64,000 bases of DNA from Vibrio splendidus. Lineage in GTDB: Bacteria; Pseudomonadota; Gammaproteobacteria; Enterobacterales; Vibrionaceae. Shown one piece after another: positions 7,743-16,223 of this stretch. Positions within the stretch are counted from its first letter, which is position 1. The number at the start of each line of letters is the position of its first letter. Below the pieces are notes generated by a model. That model had not been told where the DNA came from and ran no database searches. It worked only from the letters and a program-made list of their open reading frames with translations. Location: the NCBI RefSeq assembly GCF_003345295.1, contig NZ_CP031056.1, forward strand, positions 620,001 through 684,000, given 5' to 3'. A program made the translations under genes and the position numbers.

Positions 7743-9550
7743 GCGAGCAAGAAAAACGTACGGTTGTTTCCGGCACAGTAACAATGACACCATCAGAAGC
7801 GTTCGTTGAAACTATGGTTGCTAATGATGTTACCGATATGTTCGGCATCATGGGGTCGGCATTTATGGACGCAATGGATATCTTTGCTCCTGCTGGCATT
7901 CGATTGGTCCCAGTAGTACACGAGCAAGGTGCTGCTCACATGGCAGATGGTTACTCTCGTGTATCGGGTCGCCACGGCGTAGTTATCGGGCAAAATGGCC
8001 CAGGTATTAGTAACTGTGTGACTGCGATTGCAGCGGCGTTCTGGGCACATAGCCCGGTCGTCATTGTGACGCCAGAGACAGGTACAAAAACAATGGGCTT
8101 AGGTGGTTTCCAAGAGTGTAACCAGCTTCCAATGTTCCAAGAGTTTACTAAGTATCAAGGACACGTAACGCACCCAGACCGTATGGCAGAATACACAGGC
8201 CGATGTTTTGACCGCGCAATGAGCGAAATGGGTCCAACTCAGCTGAACATTCCACGTGATTACTTCTACGGTGAAACTCAAACCGAGATCCCTAAACCCG
8301 CGCGTTTAGACCGTGGTCCAGGTGGTGAGAAATCTCTAAATGAAGCGGCAGACCTGATTGCTGAAGCGAAATTCCCAGTCATCATTTCTGGTGGTGGCGT
8401 GGTAATGGCAGATGCAGTTCAAGAGTGTGCAGCGTTGGCGGAAAGACTAGGAGCCCCAGTAGTTAACAGCTACCTACACAATGACTCTTTCCCTGCTAGT
8501 CACCCATTATGGTGTGGTCCTTTAGGCTACCAAGGTTCGAAAGCAGCAATGAAACTGATGGCTCAAGCGGATGTGGTTATCGCTTTGGGTACACGTCTCG
8601 GTCCATTTGGTACCTTGCCTCAACATGGCATGGACTACTGGCCGAAGAATGCGAAAATCATTCAGATTGATGCCGACAACAAGATGCTTGGCTTGGTTAA
8701 GAAGATTTCGGTTGGTATCTGTGGTGATGCAAAAGCAGCAGCGGTTGCTCTATCTGAAAGGTTGGAAGGTCGTGCACTGTTGTGTGATGACAACAAAGGC
8801 GCTCGCCAAGATACAGTCGCTACAGAAAAAGCACTTTGGGAAAAAGAGCTTGATGAGTGGACACACGAACGTGACTCTTTTAGCTTGGATATGATTGAGG
8901 GAAACTCACACGAGACTCCGTTCTCTGGTGGTGAATATCTACACCCACGCCAAGTATTGCGTGAGCTAGAAAAAGCGATGCCAGAAGACGTAATGGTCTC
9001 GACGGATATCGGTAACATCAACTCAGTGGCAAACAGCTACTTACGCTTTGAAAAACCACGTAGCTTTTTTGCTGCAATGAGTTTCGGTAACTGTGGTTAC
9101 GCATTCCCGACCATCATTGGTGCGAAAGCAGCGGCACCTCATCGTCCAGCTATCTCATATGCAGGCGACGGTGCGTGGGGCATGAGCCTGATGGAAACCA
9201 TGACATGTGTTCGCCATAACATTCCAGTGACAGCCGTGGTATTCCACAACCGTCAATGGGGTGCAGAGAAGAAGAACCAAGTCGACTTCTACAACCGACG
9301 CTTTGTTGCCGGTGAACTTGAAAACCAAAGCTTTGCAGAGATTGCACGAGCAATGGGCGCTGAAGGTATCACGGTTGATAAGCTAGAAGATGTAGGTCCA
9401 ACCTTGCAAAAAGCCATCGATATGCAGATGAACGAAGGCAAAACAACCATCATTGAAATCATGTGTACTCAGGAGTTGGGCGACCCGTTCCGCCGAGATG
9501 CACTCTCAACACCGGTTCGTTTCCTAGATAAATACAAAGATTACGTGTAA
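7739..9550 (+). CDS. xsc: Sulfoacetaldehyde acetyltransferase
   Basis: Thiamine-diphosphate enzyme that desulfonates sulfoacetaldehyde with phosphate to acetyl phosphate and sulfite, the key step of taurine and isethionate catabolism. Its 603 residues match the family length. Domain order is the N-terminal pyrimidine-binding domain with the conserved Glu62 in HEQGAAHMADGYSR, a central domain, and the C-terminal pyrophosphate-binding domain with GDGAW from 476 and the NRQWGAEKKNQ segment at about 505-515. Strong AAGGAG precedes the ATG. The gene heads the plus-strand run toward tauXY and the TRAP genes. A long AT-rich gap and an FRG gene come first, so xsc may be its own transcription unit. 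Identification is among the safest in the window. Confidence 0.97.
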   Translation: MSEQEKRTVVSGTVTMTPSEAFVETMVANDVTDMFGIMGSAFMDAMDIFAPAGIRLVPVVHEQGAAHMADGYSRVSGRHGVVIGQNGPGISNCVTAIAAAFWAHSPVVIVTPETGTKTMGLGGFQECNQLPMFQEFTKYQGHVTHPDRMAEYTGRCFDRAMSEMGPTQLNIPRDYFYGETQTEIPKPARLDRGPGGEKSLNEAADLIAEAKFPVIISGGGVVMADAVQECAALAERLGAPVVNSYLHNDSFPASHPLWCGPLGYQGSKAAMKLMAQADVVIALGTRLGPFGTLPQHGMDYWPKNAKIIQIDADNKMLGLVKKISVGICGDAKAAAVALSERLEGRALLCDDNKGARQDTVATEKALWEKELDEWTHERDSFSLDMIEGNSHETPFSGGEYLHPRQVLRELEKAMPEDVMVSTDIGNINSVANSYLRFEKPRSFFAAMSFGNCGYAFPTIIGAKAAAPHRPAISYAGDGAWGMSLMETMTCVRHNIPVTAVVFHNRQWGAEKKNQVDFYNRRFVAGELENQSFAEIARAMGAEGITVDKLEDVGPTLQKAIDMQMNEGKTTIIEIMCTQELGDPFRRDALSTPVRFLDKYKDYV

Positions 9551-9965
9551 GTCATAGGAAATTTGTCCGGCCGCAGATATCTCGAGAGTGTTAGAGAAAG
9601 TGCTATCGAGAATGTGGTCGGGCAATACCAACGGGTATTGGCAAGTACTTAGGTGAAGAACGTAAACGCTTAGTTCAATAATTTCCAGTTAAACATTAGA
9701 ACACTAATTAAATGTTCATTAGGAACATAAGTGGTTCTAGCTATATAAACTTTGTTACTCGTTATTATTAATCGACCATTAACTCATAGCGCCTTAGTGA
9801 ATGGTTCTAATATTGATACTTGTTTATGAAGATATATACTTATTATCATTTTAGAAAAATACAATAATGATACTCGTTGACTATTGGTTAATCGTTATTA
9901 TTGGTTGATTTTTATCATCGATTGACAGGGTTGTTGATATTTGGATTTTACCGGATTTAAATTAA
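9551..9965. other. 415-base AT-rich gap after xsc
   Basis: No gene is seen. A hairpin CAATACC (9623-9629)/GGTATTG (9634-9640) lacks a T run, so it is at best a weak 3' end for xsc. Further on, ATTAGAACACTAATTAA (9695-9711) nearly repeats a sequence before tauX (10859-10875). It is followed by TGTTC, giving a GAACA/TGTTC dyad. The gap is much more AT-rich than xsc and looks like the left flank of an inserted FRG gene. Confidence 0.55.
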
Positions 9966-10793
9966 GTGAATCGTAGTATGCATGTTGTGAAAAATAAACG
10001 TTATATAAGCTCACTCGAAGACCTGTATAAAATAATCGATTCACTCATTACAGAGTGTAGTGGGCACCGTGGATTAATTTATAACGTGTGTGATTATGAA
10101 AATAATAACCTGATGCCAAGCTTAGGCCGATCAAATCGAAAGAATATTCGCCGTGTCGAACAAGAGCTTCTCTCGACCGTGAGAGTTTATGGTGGGCATT
10201 CGTTGAGTGCACACGAGATAAACGATTGGTTACTGATGTGTTTAGCCAAGAAACAGGGGTTTCCAACCCGTTTACTTGAATGGACAGATAACCTGATTAA
10301 TGCGCTGTGGTCTGTATGTCATAGCCAAAGTAAAGATTGTATCAATATTATTAAAGCCATTGATTATCATAAAGTTAGTGTTTTCAACTCACCATGTGAC
10401 CTCAATAGGACTCAGATATTCAATGTGGCTGATTGTGATCAGCAAGAGCAACGAAAAGATAAGTGGTATTCCATTCACCCATTTAAGGAAGGTGGCAATG
10501 ATGCCATTCAGCCTTTGTACGATGAGAAAGAATATTCAAACGGTCTAGTATCCGTTCATATTCTTCCGTCAGCGAAAGTAAACCTGATAAAGGAATTAAT
10601 CTCCATGAATGTTTTAAATGAACCGACAGAATATATTGAAGAGAAACTGGCTGATTTGAAAAATGAAGCCCATGTAGACAGCAATCAAGTAATTAATAAA
10701 GGCGAGGGTAATATCGAGTTACAAGTTAATACTCATGATCGCCAGCTTGAGCAGTATGGCCGAAAGTACCATCAAGATTTTGATTTCGACTAA
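9966..10793 (+). CDS. FRG-domain protein
   Basis: A 275-residue protein with an FRG domain in its first half. Seen are HRG at 34-36 (the FRG/YRG signature position), MPSLGR at 50-55, and the hallmark KQGFPTRLLEWTDN at 96-109. The second half has no recognised domain. The biochemical role of FRG domains is not established, though they are frequent in mobile and defence islands. It starts at a GTG (9966) or the ATG at 9978. Neither has a clear ribosome-binding site. The gene and both flanks are AT-richer than the surrounding sulfonate genes and no pathway link is known, which suggests acquisition by transfer between xsc and tauX. Confidence 0.75.
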   Translation: MNRSMHVVKNKRYISSLEDLYKIIDSLITECSGHRGLIYNVCDYENNNLMPSLGRSNRKNIRRVEQELLSTVRVYGGHSLSAHEINDWLLMCLAKKQGFPTRLLEWTDNLINALWSVCHSQSKDCINIIKAIDYHKVSVFNSPCDLNRTQIFNVADCDQQEQRKDKWYSIHPFKEGGNDAIQPLYDEKEYSNGLVSVHILPSAKVNLIKELISMNVLNEPTEYIEEKLADLKNEAHVDSNQVINKGEGNIELQVNTHDRQLEQYGRKYHQDFDFD

Positions 10794-10858
10794 AGTCTAA
10801 TATTTCTAATAATTTTATTTAGACCTCATATAAATCTAGTGATTACGAGATAAATAAA

Positions 10859-10887
10859 ATTAGAACACCAATTAATTTATAAAAAGA
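10859..10887 (+). promoter_or_regulatory. tauX: Candidate tauX promoter-proximal element
   Basis: ATTAGAACACCAATTAA (10859-10875) followed by TTTATAAAAAG resembles the region before xsc (ATTAGAA, CCAATT, TATAAAAAG) and repeats 9695-9711 with one mismatch in 17. It may mark a shared regulator site or the residue of a duplication around the FRG gene. Confidence 0.35.
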
Positions 10888-11056
10888 TGAAATCTGTGAG
10901 CTTAAAGATTGTTTATAAAGTAACTCGAAGTTAGAGTGGCGAATCTTGTTATCAAGTTGTTAAATTCTCGCGGGTCTAGTTTAAAAACTCTAATAAAAAG
11001 TGGCGCAAAGCTACTGAAATTTAAACCAATAACGAAAACATAAAGGATTCTGGAAT

Positions 11057-11494
11057 ATGAATATGCAAACCAATGCAGCGACATTCGTGCTGGAAAACCA
11101 AGTCGACACCGCCTTTTTACAGTCTTTTAGTGATGCATGGAATAACCATGATATTGAAGCGCTAATGTCGTTTATGACCGAAGACTGTGTCTTCCACACC
11201 GTGGCAGGAGAAGGCGAACTTGGAAACACTATCGAAGGGTACGAAGCCGTTCGCAATAGCTTTGAATTGGTTTGGCAGAACTTTCCAGATGCAGCCTGGA
11301 GCGACCCTGTCCACTTTGTGTGTGGCGACCGCGCGGTGAGTGAGTCAACGTTCTCTGCGACTAACCCTGATGGCACTGTCATCGAAGCTCGTATGGTTGA
11401 TGTGTTTACCCTGAAAGATGGAAAAATCAGCGTAAAAAATGCCTTCCGTAAAACACGACCTCTTTTGACTCCCAGCAATACTCCCAAGAGCTAG
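11057..11494 (+). CDS. tauX: SnoaL/NTF2-like protein, probable taurine dehydrogenase small subunit
   Basis: A 145-residue single-domain protein of the SnoaL/NTF2-like fold. It has the family's opening helix pattern (FLQSFSDAWNNHDIEALMSF), then MTEDCVFHTVAG and the closing strands with VDVFTLKDGKIS. It lies 48 bases before an FAD-dependent oxidoreductase. A small protein of this type with a DadA-like flavoprotein, next to xsc and a TRAP system, matches the tauX-tauY arrangement described for taurine dehydrogenase in Paracoccus and Rhodobacter. The assignment rests on context and my recollection of that family. The fold is secure, the subunit role likely. The start follows AAGGA at 11042-11046, a rather long spacing. 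A second ATG at 11063 is possible. Confidence 0.65.
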   Translation: MNMQTNAATFVLENQVDTAFLQSFSDAWNNHDIEALMSFMTEDCVFHTVAGEGELGNTIEGYEAVRNSFELVWQNFPDAAWSDPVHFVCGDRAVSESTFSATNPDGTVIEARMVDVFTLKDGKISVKNAFRKTRPLLTPSNTPKS

Positions 11495-11542
11495 ACACGA
11501 AACCAAAATCAGTCCACGTGTTATGACTAGGAGAGTCGTATT

Positions 11543-13009
11543 ATGAGTTTAGTAATGGAACAACCGGCAGCCGATGTGCCGCCAAAGGTGACAAGCACCC
11601 AAGCACAAGAAAGTACCCAAGCAAAAGAAAGATACGATCCAAAATACGATCCACTTAAAGACAAGAGCCCAGGTCACGGTAAGGAATACGCCCCGACTTA
11701 TTGGGTAGATACCGCAGGCGCGCCACCTGAAGATGATGGTCCAATTACATCGGATATGGATGTGGATGTGGCGATAATCGGTTCAGGCTACACAGGCCTA
11801 AGCACCGCGATACACCTTGCTGAAATGTATGGCATTAAAGCGACTGTGATTGAAGCTAACCGTATGAGTTGGGGTTGCAGTACCCGAAATGGTGGCCAGG
11901 CTCAGTGTGCGTCAGGACGTTTGAAGCGTTCTCAGTGGATTGAACGCTGGGGACTCGAAACCGCACTGAAAATGCACCGTGAATGCATCGATGGCATGAA
12001 CACCTTTAAGTCTCTGATCAAAGACATTGATTGTGACCCACAGCCGGGCGGCCACTTATACGTTGCCCATCGTCCCAAAGTGATGGCAACACTTGAAAAA
12101 GAAGCCAAGTTGCTGCGCGACACGTTCGATTACGATGCGCAGATCTTAGATGCGGAAACCGTAAAACGTGATTACGTTGGTGATCAAGAAGCGGCAGGCG
12201 CAATGCATGAGCCTGAAGGTATTGGTATTCATGCAGGGAAACTGGCGTTTGGTTATCTAAGAAAGGCGAGAGCACTTGGCGTAAAAGTTCACCCAGCAAG
12301 CCCTGTGATGGGTTGGGAAACACGCAACGGTGTGCACTACCTGAAAACACCAGGTGGTGTGGTTAAGGCTCGTTCTGTCGGTGTTTGTACCGGTGGGTAT
12401 ACCAGCCAAGGTTTGCATTCAGAGCTTAAGAATCGCCTATTACCCGTACTTTCAAATTCGATGGTGACGCGTCCGTTAACTCAAGACGAAATCGCCGCGT
12501 GTAACTTCAAAACCAATCAGGTGATTACTGATACTAGAATCTTGCGTCATTACTACCGTTTGTTACCCGATAACCGAGTGCAGATTGGTACACGCAGTGC
12601 CATCAGTGGCAAGAATGCACCTGAAAAGAAATACGAAGATATGTTGAGAGCGGATTTAACCCGAAAGTTCCCTTCTCTCGATCAGATCAAAATCGATTAT
12701 TCATGGTGGGGTTGGGTTGATGTTAGCCACGACATGATGCCAAGAATCTATCAGCCGAATCCAAAGCAATCCATATTCTACGCACTAGGGTATGGCGGCA
12801 ATGGTGTGATGTACTCCGCTCAAGCAGGCAAGCGCCTTGCCCAGTGGATCGCAGGTGAAGGTCATAAGCTTGACTTGCCAATATTTGAATCAAAACTTCC
12901 GTTCCCCAACGTGAGGGAAGTGGTGGAATCTGAGATGTTTGCACCATTTCGAAGAGTAGGGCAACAGTTCCTTTATCAGTGGTATTCGTTAAAGGATGAG
13001 GTGCTTTAG
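11543..13009 (+). CDS. tauY: FAD-dependent oxidoreductase, probable taurine dehydrogenase large subunit
   Basis: A 488-residue DAO-family flavoprotein. After a roughly 70-residue hydrophilic extension comes the dinucleotide-binding fold DVAIIGSGYTGLSTAIHLAE, with GSGYTG at 80-85. STRNGGQAQCASG follows near 112-124, and the C-terminal FAD contact is YALGYGGNGVM. Such enzymes oxidise amines or amino acids. Here oxidative deamination of taurine to sulfoacetaldehyde and ammonia would feed Xsc. No signal peptide is seen, so the enzyme is cytoplasmic, perhaps membrane-associated. No taurine:pyruvate aminotransferase or TauD dioxygenase gene is present in the window, which strengthens this role. A gamma-glutamylputrescine-oxidase-like activity is the main alternative. 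Confidence 0.75.
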   Translation: MSLVMEQPAADVPPKVTSTQAQESTQAKERYDPKYDPLKDKSPGHGKEYAPTYWVDTAGAPPEDDGPITSDMDVDVAIIGSGYTGLSTAIHLAEMYGIKATVIEANRMSWGCSTRNGGQAQCASGRLKRSQWIERWGLETALKMHRECIDGMNTFKSLIKDIDCDPQPGGHLYVAHRPKVMATLEKEAKLLRDTFDYDAQILDAETVKRDYVGDQEAAGAMHEPEGIGIHAGKLAFGYLRKARALGVKVHPASPVMGWETRNGVHYLKTPGGVVKARSVGVCTGGYTSQGLHSELKNRLLPVLSNSMVTRPLTQDEIAACNFKTNQVITDTRILRHYYRLLPDNRVQIGTRSAISGKNAPEKKYEDMLRADLTRKFPSLDQIKIDYSWWGWVDVSHDMMPRIYQPNPKQSIFYALGYGGNGVMYSAQAGKRLAQWIAGEGHKLDLPIFESKLPFPNVREVVESEMFAPFRRVGQQFLYQWYSLKDEVL

Positions 13010-13126
13010 CTACTCGAACATTGTTTCCAAAATAGGGAAATAGAACTACGACCAGGAAAGTTGTACCAGGTCACCTTGTGAGCAAAGTACAGGCAGGACG
13101 TCTGTATGATATGAAAGGTTAAGACT

Positions 13127-14128
13127 ATGAAATTGATTAAAAATAAAATTATTGCTGGCGTCACGATTGTAGCAACAGCGATGCTATCTCATACCGCGGC
13201 GGCAGCAAATTTTAAAATGGCTATCGGCGATGCTGCTGGTGGTACGCAGTGGGAATTAGCGACATCATTTTCTGAATTGATGGAGCAAAAAACAGACGGT
13301 AAAGTCAAAATCGACCTGTTCCCGAATGGTCAATTGGGCAATGAGCAAGATACCGTGAACGACGCGGCAATCGGCCTTCTCGACTTCTCTGTATTGGCGA
13401 TCAACAACGTGACGCCTTTCTCTCCAACGGTTGGTCTATTGACCATGCCTTACGTCATTCAAAGTGCAGAAGAAGCGGTGCTATTAACTCAAGGCCAAGT
13501 AGGTCAAGACCTTGTCGATAACACGATTCGTGATGCAGGTGTTCGCATCGTAGGTTGGGCTTATTCTGGTTTTAGGGTTCTAACCAACTCTAAAAAATCA
13601 GTCGCTTCGCCAGCTGATCTTAAAGGGTTAGTGATTCGCGTCCCTCGTAACGAAATTATGATTGCTTCGTACCAAGCATGGGGCGTAAACCCAACACCAA
13701 TGGCATGGTCAGAGACATTTACTGGCCTGCAACAAGGTGTGGTTGATGGTCAAGACAATCCATACATCACTGTTCATGCGATGAAGTTTAATGAAGTGCA
13801 AAAGTACGTCACAAACCTTCGTTATATCTTCTCTCTTGAGCCGCTTATCGTCAGTGAAACAGTCTTCCAACAACAAACGCCTGAAATGCAAAAGATCATT
13901 CTTGAAGCAGGCCAAGAAGCAACAGAACACAGCTTTGCTTATCTAGAAAATACTGAAAACAAGATCCGTGAAGAACTGCAAGCAAAAGGCATGGTATTCA
14001 CAGACCCAGCAGACAATGAGCAAGAGTGGATCAGCAAGGTAACGAAATCAGTTTGGCCTAAGTTCTATTCAAGCATTGGTGGTAAAGACAAGCTAGACGA
14101 CGTTCTTGAGTTACTAGGTAGAAAGTAA
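13127..14128 (+). CDS. tauK: TRAP transporter substrate-binding protein (DctP family)
   Basis: A 333-residue periplasmic solute receptor. A Sec signal peptide occupies about residues 1-27 (basic start, hydrophobic core, cleavage after Ala-rich TAAAA). The mature protein shows DctP hallmarks: GGTQWELATSFSELMEQ, VKIDLFPNGQLGNEQD, and LKGLVIRVPRNEIM with the conserved arginine that binds substrate carboxylates or sulfonates. QQGVVDGQDNP follows. It heads the dctPQM-type set behind tauXY. The likely ligand is taurine or another C2 sulfonate, by context. A strong hairpin follows the stop codon, typical for a binding protein made in excess over its permease. Confidence 0.88.
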   Translation: MKLIKNKIIAGVTIVATAMLSHTAAAANFKMAIGDAAGGTQWELATSFSELMEQKTDGKVKIDLFPNGQLGNEQDTVNDAAIGLLDFSVLAINNVTPFSPTVGLLTMPYVIQSAEEAVLLTQGQVGQDLVDNTIRDAGVRIVGWAYSGFRVLTNSKKSVASPADLKGLVIRVPRNEIMIASYQAWGVNPTPMAWSETFTGLQQGVVDGQDNPYITVHAMKFNEVQKYVTNLRYIFSLEPLIVSETVFQQQTPEMQKIILEAGQEATEHSFAYLENTENKIREELQAKGMVFTDPADNEQEWISKVTKSVWPKFYSSIGGKDKLDDVLELLGRK

Positions 14129-14139
14129 CGATTAGATAC

Positions 14140-14197
14140 GCCCTATCTGCTGTTCTCCGCTACTTAATCACCTAGCGATAGAACAATGAGATAGGGC
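14140..14197 (+). promoter_or_regulatory. Long hairpin between TRAP receptor and permease genes
   Basis: Nested complementary arms: GCCCTATCT (14140-14148)/AGATAGGGC (14189-14197), GTTCT (14152-14156)/AGAAC (14180-14184) and GCTA (14159-14162)/TAGC (14173-14176), with small internal loops. There is only a weak T stretch after it. It probably stabilises the upstream mRNA end or partly terminates transcription, lowering tauLM relative to tauK. Confidence 0.65.
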
Positions 14198-14217
14198 CTT
14201 TACATGGCTTTACTCGT

Positions 14218-14249
14218 TGATCTGTTTAGTACCTGATCTGCTCAGTACC
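14218..14249. repeat. 16-bp tandem duplication
   Basis: TGATCTGTTTAGTACC is followed directly by TGATCTGCTCAGTACC, two mismatches in 16. It lies just after the tauK-tauL hairpin. Confidence 0.7.
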
Positions 14250-14292
14250 GCGAGCGACTGGTTGTCATGTGGAAATCAACATTGGAGGTTAT

Positions 14293-14835
14293 ATGTCAGT
14301 CGCTAAAACAATAAAAAAGCACCTTAACAACATCGAGGAATATACCTGTTGTTTGTTGCTAGCAAGCTTTGTCTTATTACTGTTCACACAAATCCTTACT
14401 CGTCAGCTTTTCGATTACTCGATACCTTGGGGTGATGAAGTTGCGACTTACATGTTCGTTTGGTTTGCCTATCTAGGCGCCGTTGTGGCGGCCAAAATGT
14501 CGGCACATAACCGAGTCAGTTTTCACTTCAAGTTCTTCCCTCCGATTGTTCAGACCGTCTGTGAAACCATCGCTGACTTCTTATGGTTGCTGTTCAACGG
14601 TTACTTTGTCTATCTCAGTTACGATTTCGTGTTCAACAAAATGAACCTGTTTTGGAAATCTCAAACTACAGGCATCCCAATGAAGTACTTCTATATGATT
14701 TTGCCTATCGCGTTTTCGTTGATGATGATTCGAATTATCTGGAACAACTACGAGCGTTTGTTCAAAGGCGCTAAAAACGAAGATCCTGAAGTTAAAGAAC
14801 TGCGCAAAATGACGGCACAAAAATCATCACAGTAG
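14293..14835 (+). CDS. tauL: TRAP transporter small permease (DctQ family)
   Basis: A 180-residue inner-membrane protein with four predicted helices, the DctQ topology. The start at 14293 has an excellent GGAGG at 14284-14288. An in-frame ATG at 14269 lies upstream of that site and is rejected. Seen features are YTCCLLLASFVLLLFTQILTRQ (helix 1), the conserved PWGDEVATYMFVWFAYLGAVVA and a C-terminal basic tail. It pairs with the large permease to energise sodium-coupled uptake of the ligand held by the receptor upstream. The large permease starts 37 bases downstream. Confidence 0.88.
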   Translation: MSVAKTIKKHLNNIEEYTCCLLLASFVLLLFTQILTRQLFDYSIPWGDEVATYMFVWFAYLGAVVAAKMSAHNRVSFHFKFFPPIVQTVCETIADFLWLLFNGYFVYLSYDFVFNKMNLFWKSQTTGIPMKYFYMILPIAFSLMMIRIIWNNYERLFKGAKNEDPEVKELRKMTAQKSSQ

Positions 14836-14872
14836 TCGTCATAGAGAATAGTCGTAATAGAGAGATGTAATA

Positions 14873-16212
14873 ATGGAATCCTATTTAACTCTAATTTTAT
14901 TTGGTGGCTTCTTAACCCTGTTAATTCTGGGTGCACCAATCACCGTATCACTGGCCGGCGCTTCAATGGCGGCCTATATGTTGCTCGACAAAAATCCCAT
15001 CGCTTTAGTACAAATCGCGTTTACCTCGGTGGGTAACTTCCCGTTAATGGCGCTGCCGGCCTTTGTTCTTGCCGGTGCCTTGATGGAGGCGGCGGGTATC
15101 TCCAAACGGTTGGTGGATATAGCCGAGAGCTTAGCCGGCCCCGTGACGGGGGGCTTGGCGCCGCAACGGTAATGGCGTGTCTGTTTTTTGGTGCTATATC
15201 GGGTTCAGGGCCAGCCACGACCGCTGCGGTGGGGATGCTGATGGTACCTGCGATGGTTAAGCGTGATTATGATAAGAGCTACGCCTCCGCGGTGACTGCC
15301 GCATCGGGTGGACTGGGTATTATTATCCCACCCTCAATTCCCTTGGTTATTTTCGGCATCTCCGCAATGGGACTGATGGCACCGCCAGAGGCCATTGCTC
15401 AACACGGACAGTTTGCCTCTTTATCTATTCCAAAACTGTTTGTTGCTGGGGTTGTACCGGGTTTCATTATGGCGTCGACGCTAGTGGTCACTAACTACTT
15501 TATTGCTAAACGTGAAGGTTACAAAGGGCTGACTGAAAACTGGTCATTTGGCGAAGTAAGACATTCTTTACGTCGTGGTATTTGGTCGATACTGGCTCCG
15601 TTTTTGATTCTCGGGGGCATCTACAGTGGCATGTTCACACCAACAGAATCAGCGGTTGTGGCTATCTTCTATTCACTGTTTGTCGGGGTGTTTATTCACC
15701 GAGAGTTATCGTTCAAAAGCACGATTAAATCATTGTCGACAACGACATGGATCACTGGACGTGTGTTGCTGATTCTATTCGCGGCAACGGTATTCGGTCG
15801 TTTGTTAATCGAACAAAAAATTCCGGTCGTGGTGGCTGAGTCATTGCTAGGTTTCACTGACAACATGTACATGGTGTGGGCACTGACTATTGTGCTATTG
15901 CTTTTCGTCGGCATGTTCATGGAAACGTTAGCCGCGATCATGATTATCGTACCGGTCTTGCTGCCAATCATGTACATGCTAGGCGCAGATCCAACCCACG
16001 TAGGTATTGTGGTGGTGTGTACGTTATCGATAGGTTTTGCTACACCGCCGCTCGGTGAAAATATCTTTGTCGCCTCGGGAATAGGCGGGGCCACGGTCGA
16101 ACAGATCACCGCGAAGATACATCCCTTTGTGCTTGCATCCGTCATTGGCGTGTTCGTTATCGCTTTCTTCCCACAAATTACGCTTTGGCTACCGTCCTTA
16201 GTCGGCTATTAG
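14873..16212 (+). pseudogene. tauM: TRAP transporter large permease (DctM family), split by a frameshift
   Basis: Two ORFs cover one DctM protein. The first (14873-15172, 99 residues) runs from the N-terminal helices to ESLAGPVTGGL. The second (15172-16212, 346 residues) continues MACLFFGAISGSGPATTAAVG to the C terminus. Adding one G to the run of six G at 15148-15153 restores TGGLGAATVMACLFFGA and a 446-residue protein, close to family length. The stop and the second ATG overlap as TAATG, so restart is conceivable. A lone 99-residue start would not transport. The cause may be a real slippage mutation or a sequencing error in the homopolymer. Sequence around 15040-15110 is distinctly GC-richer than the rest of the gene. 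Confidence 0.85.
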
Positions 16213-16223
16213 GAGAAGTCATT

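Noticed and set aside
8571..9021. Long overlapping ORFs inside xsc in other frames
   Set aside because: They are shadows of a strongly conserved coding frame with a recognised product.
9623..9640. Hairpin after xsc as a rho-independent terminator
   Set aside because: The seven-base stem is not followed by a T run. It is mentioned only as a possible weak 3' end.
15021..15218. Minus-strand ORF over the GC-rich part of tauM
   Set aside because: Proline- and arginine-rich shadow of the permease coding sequence. High GC removes stop codons by chance.
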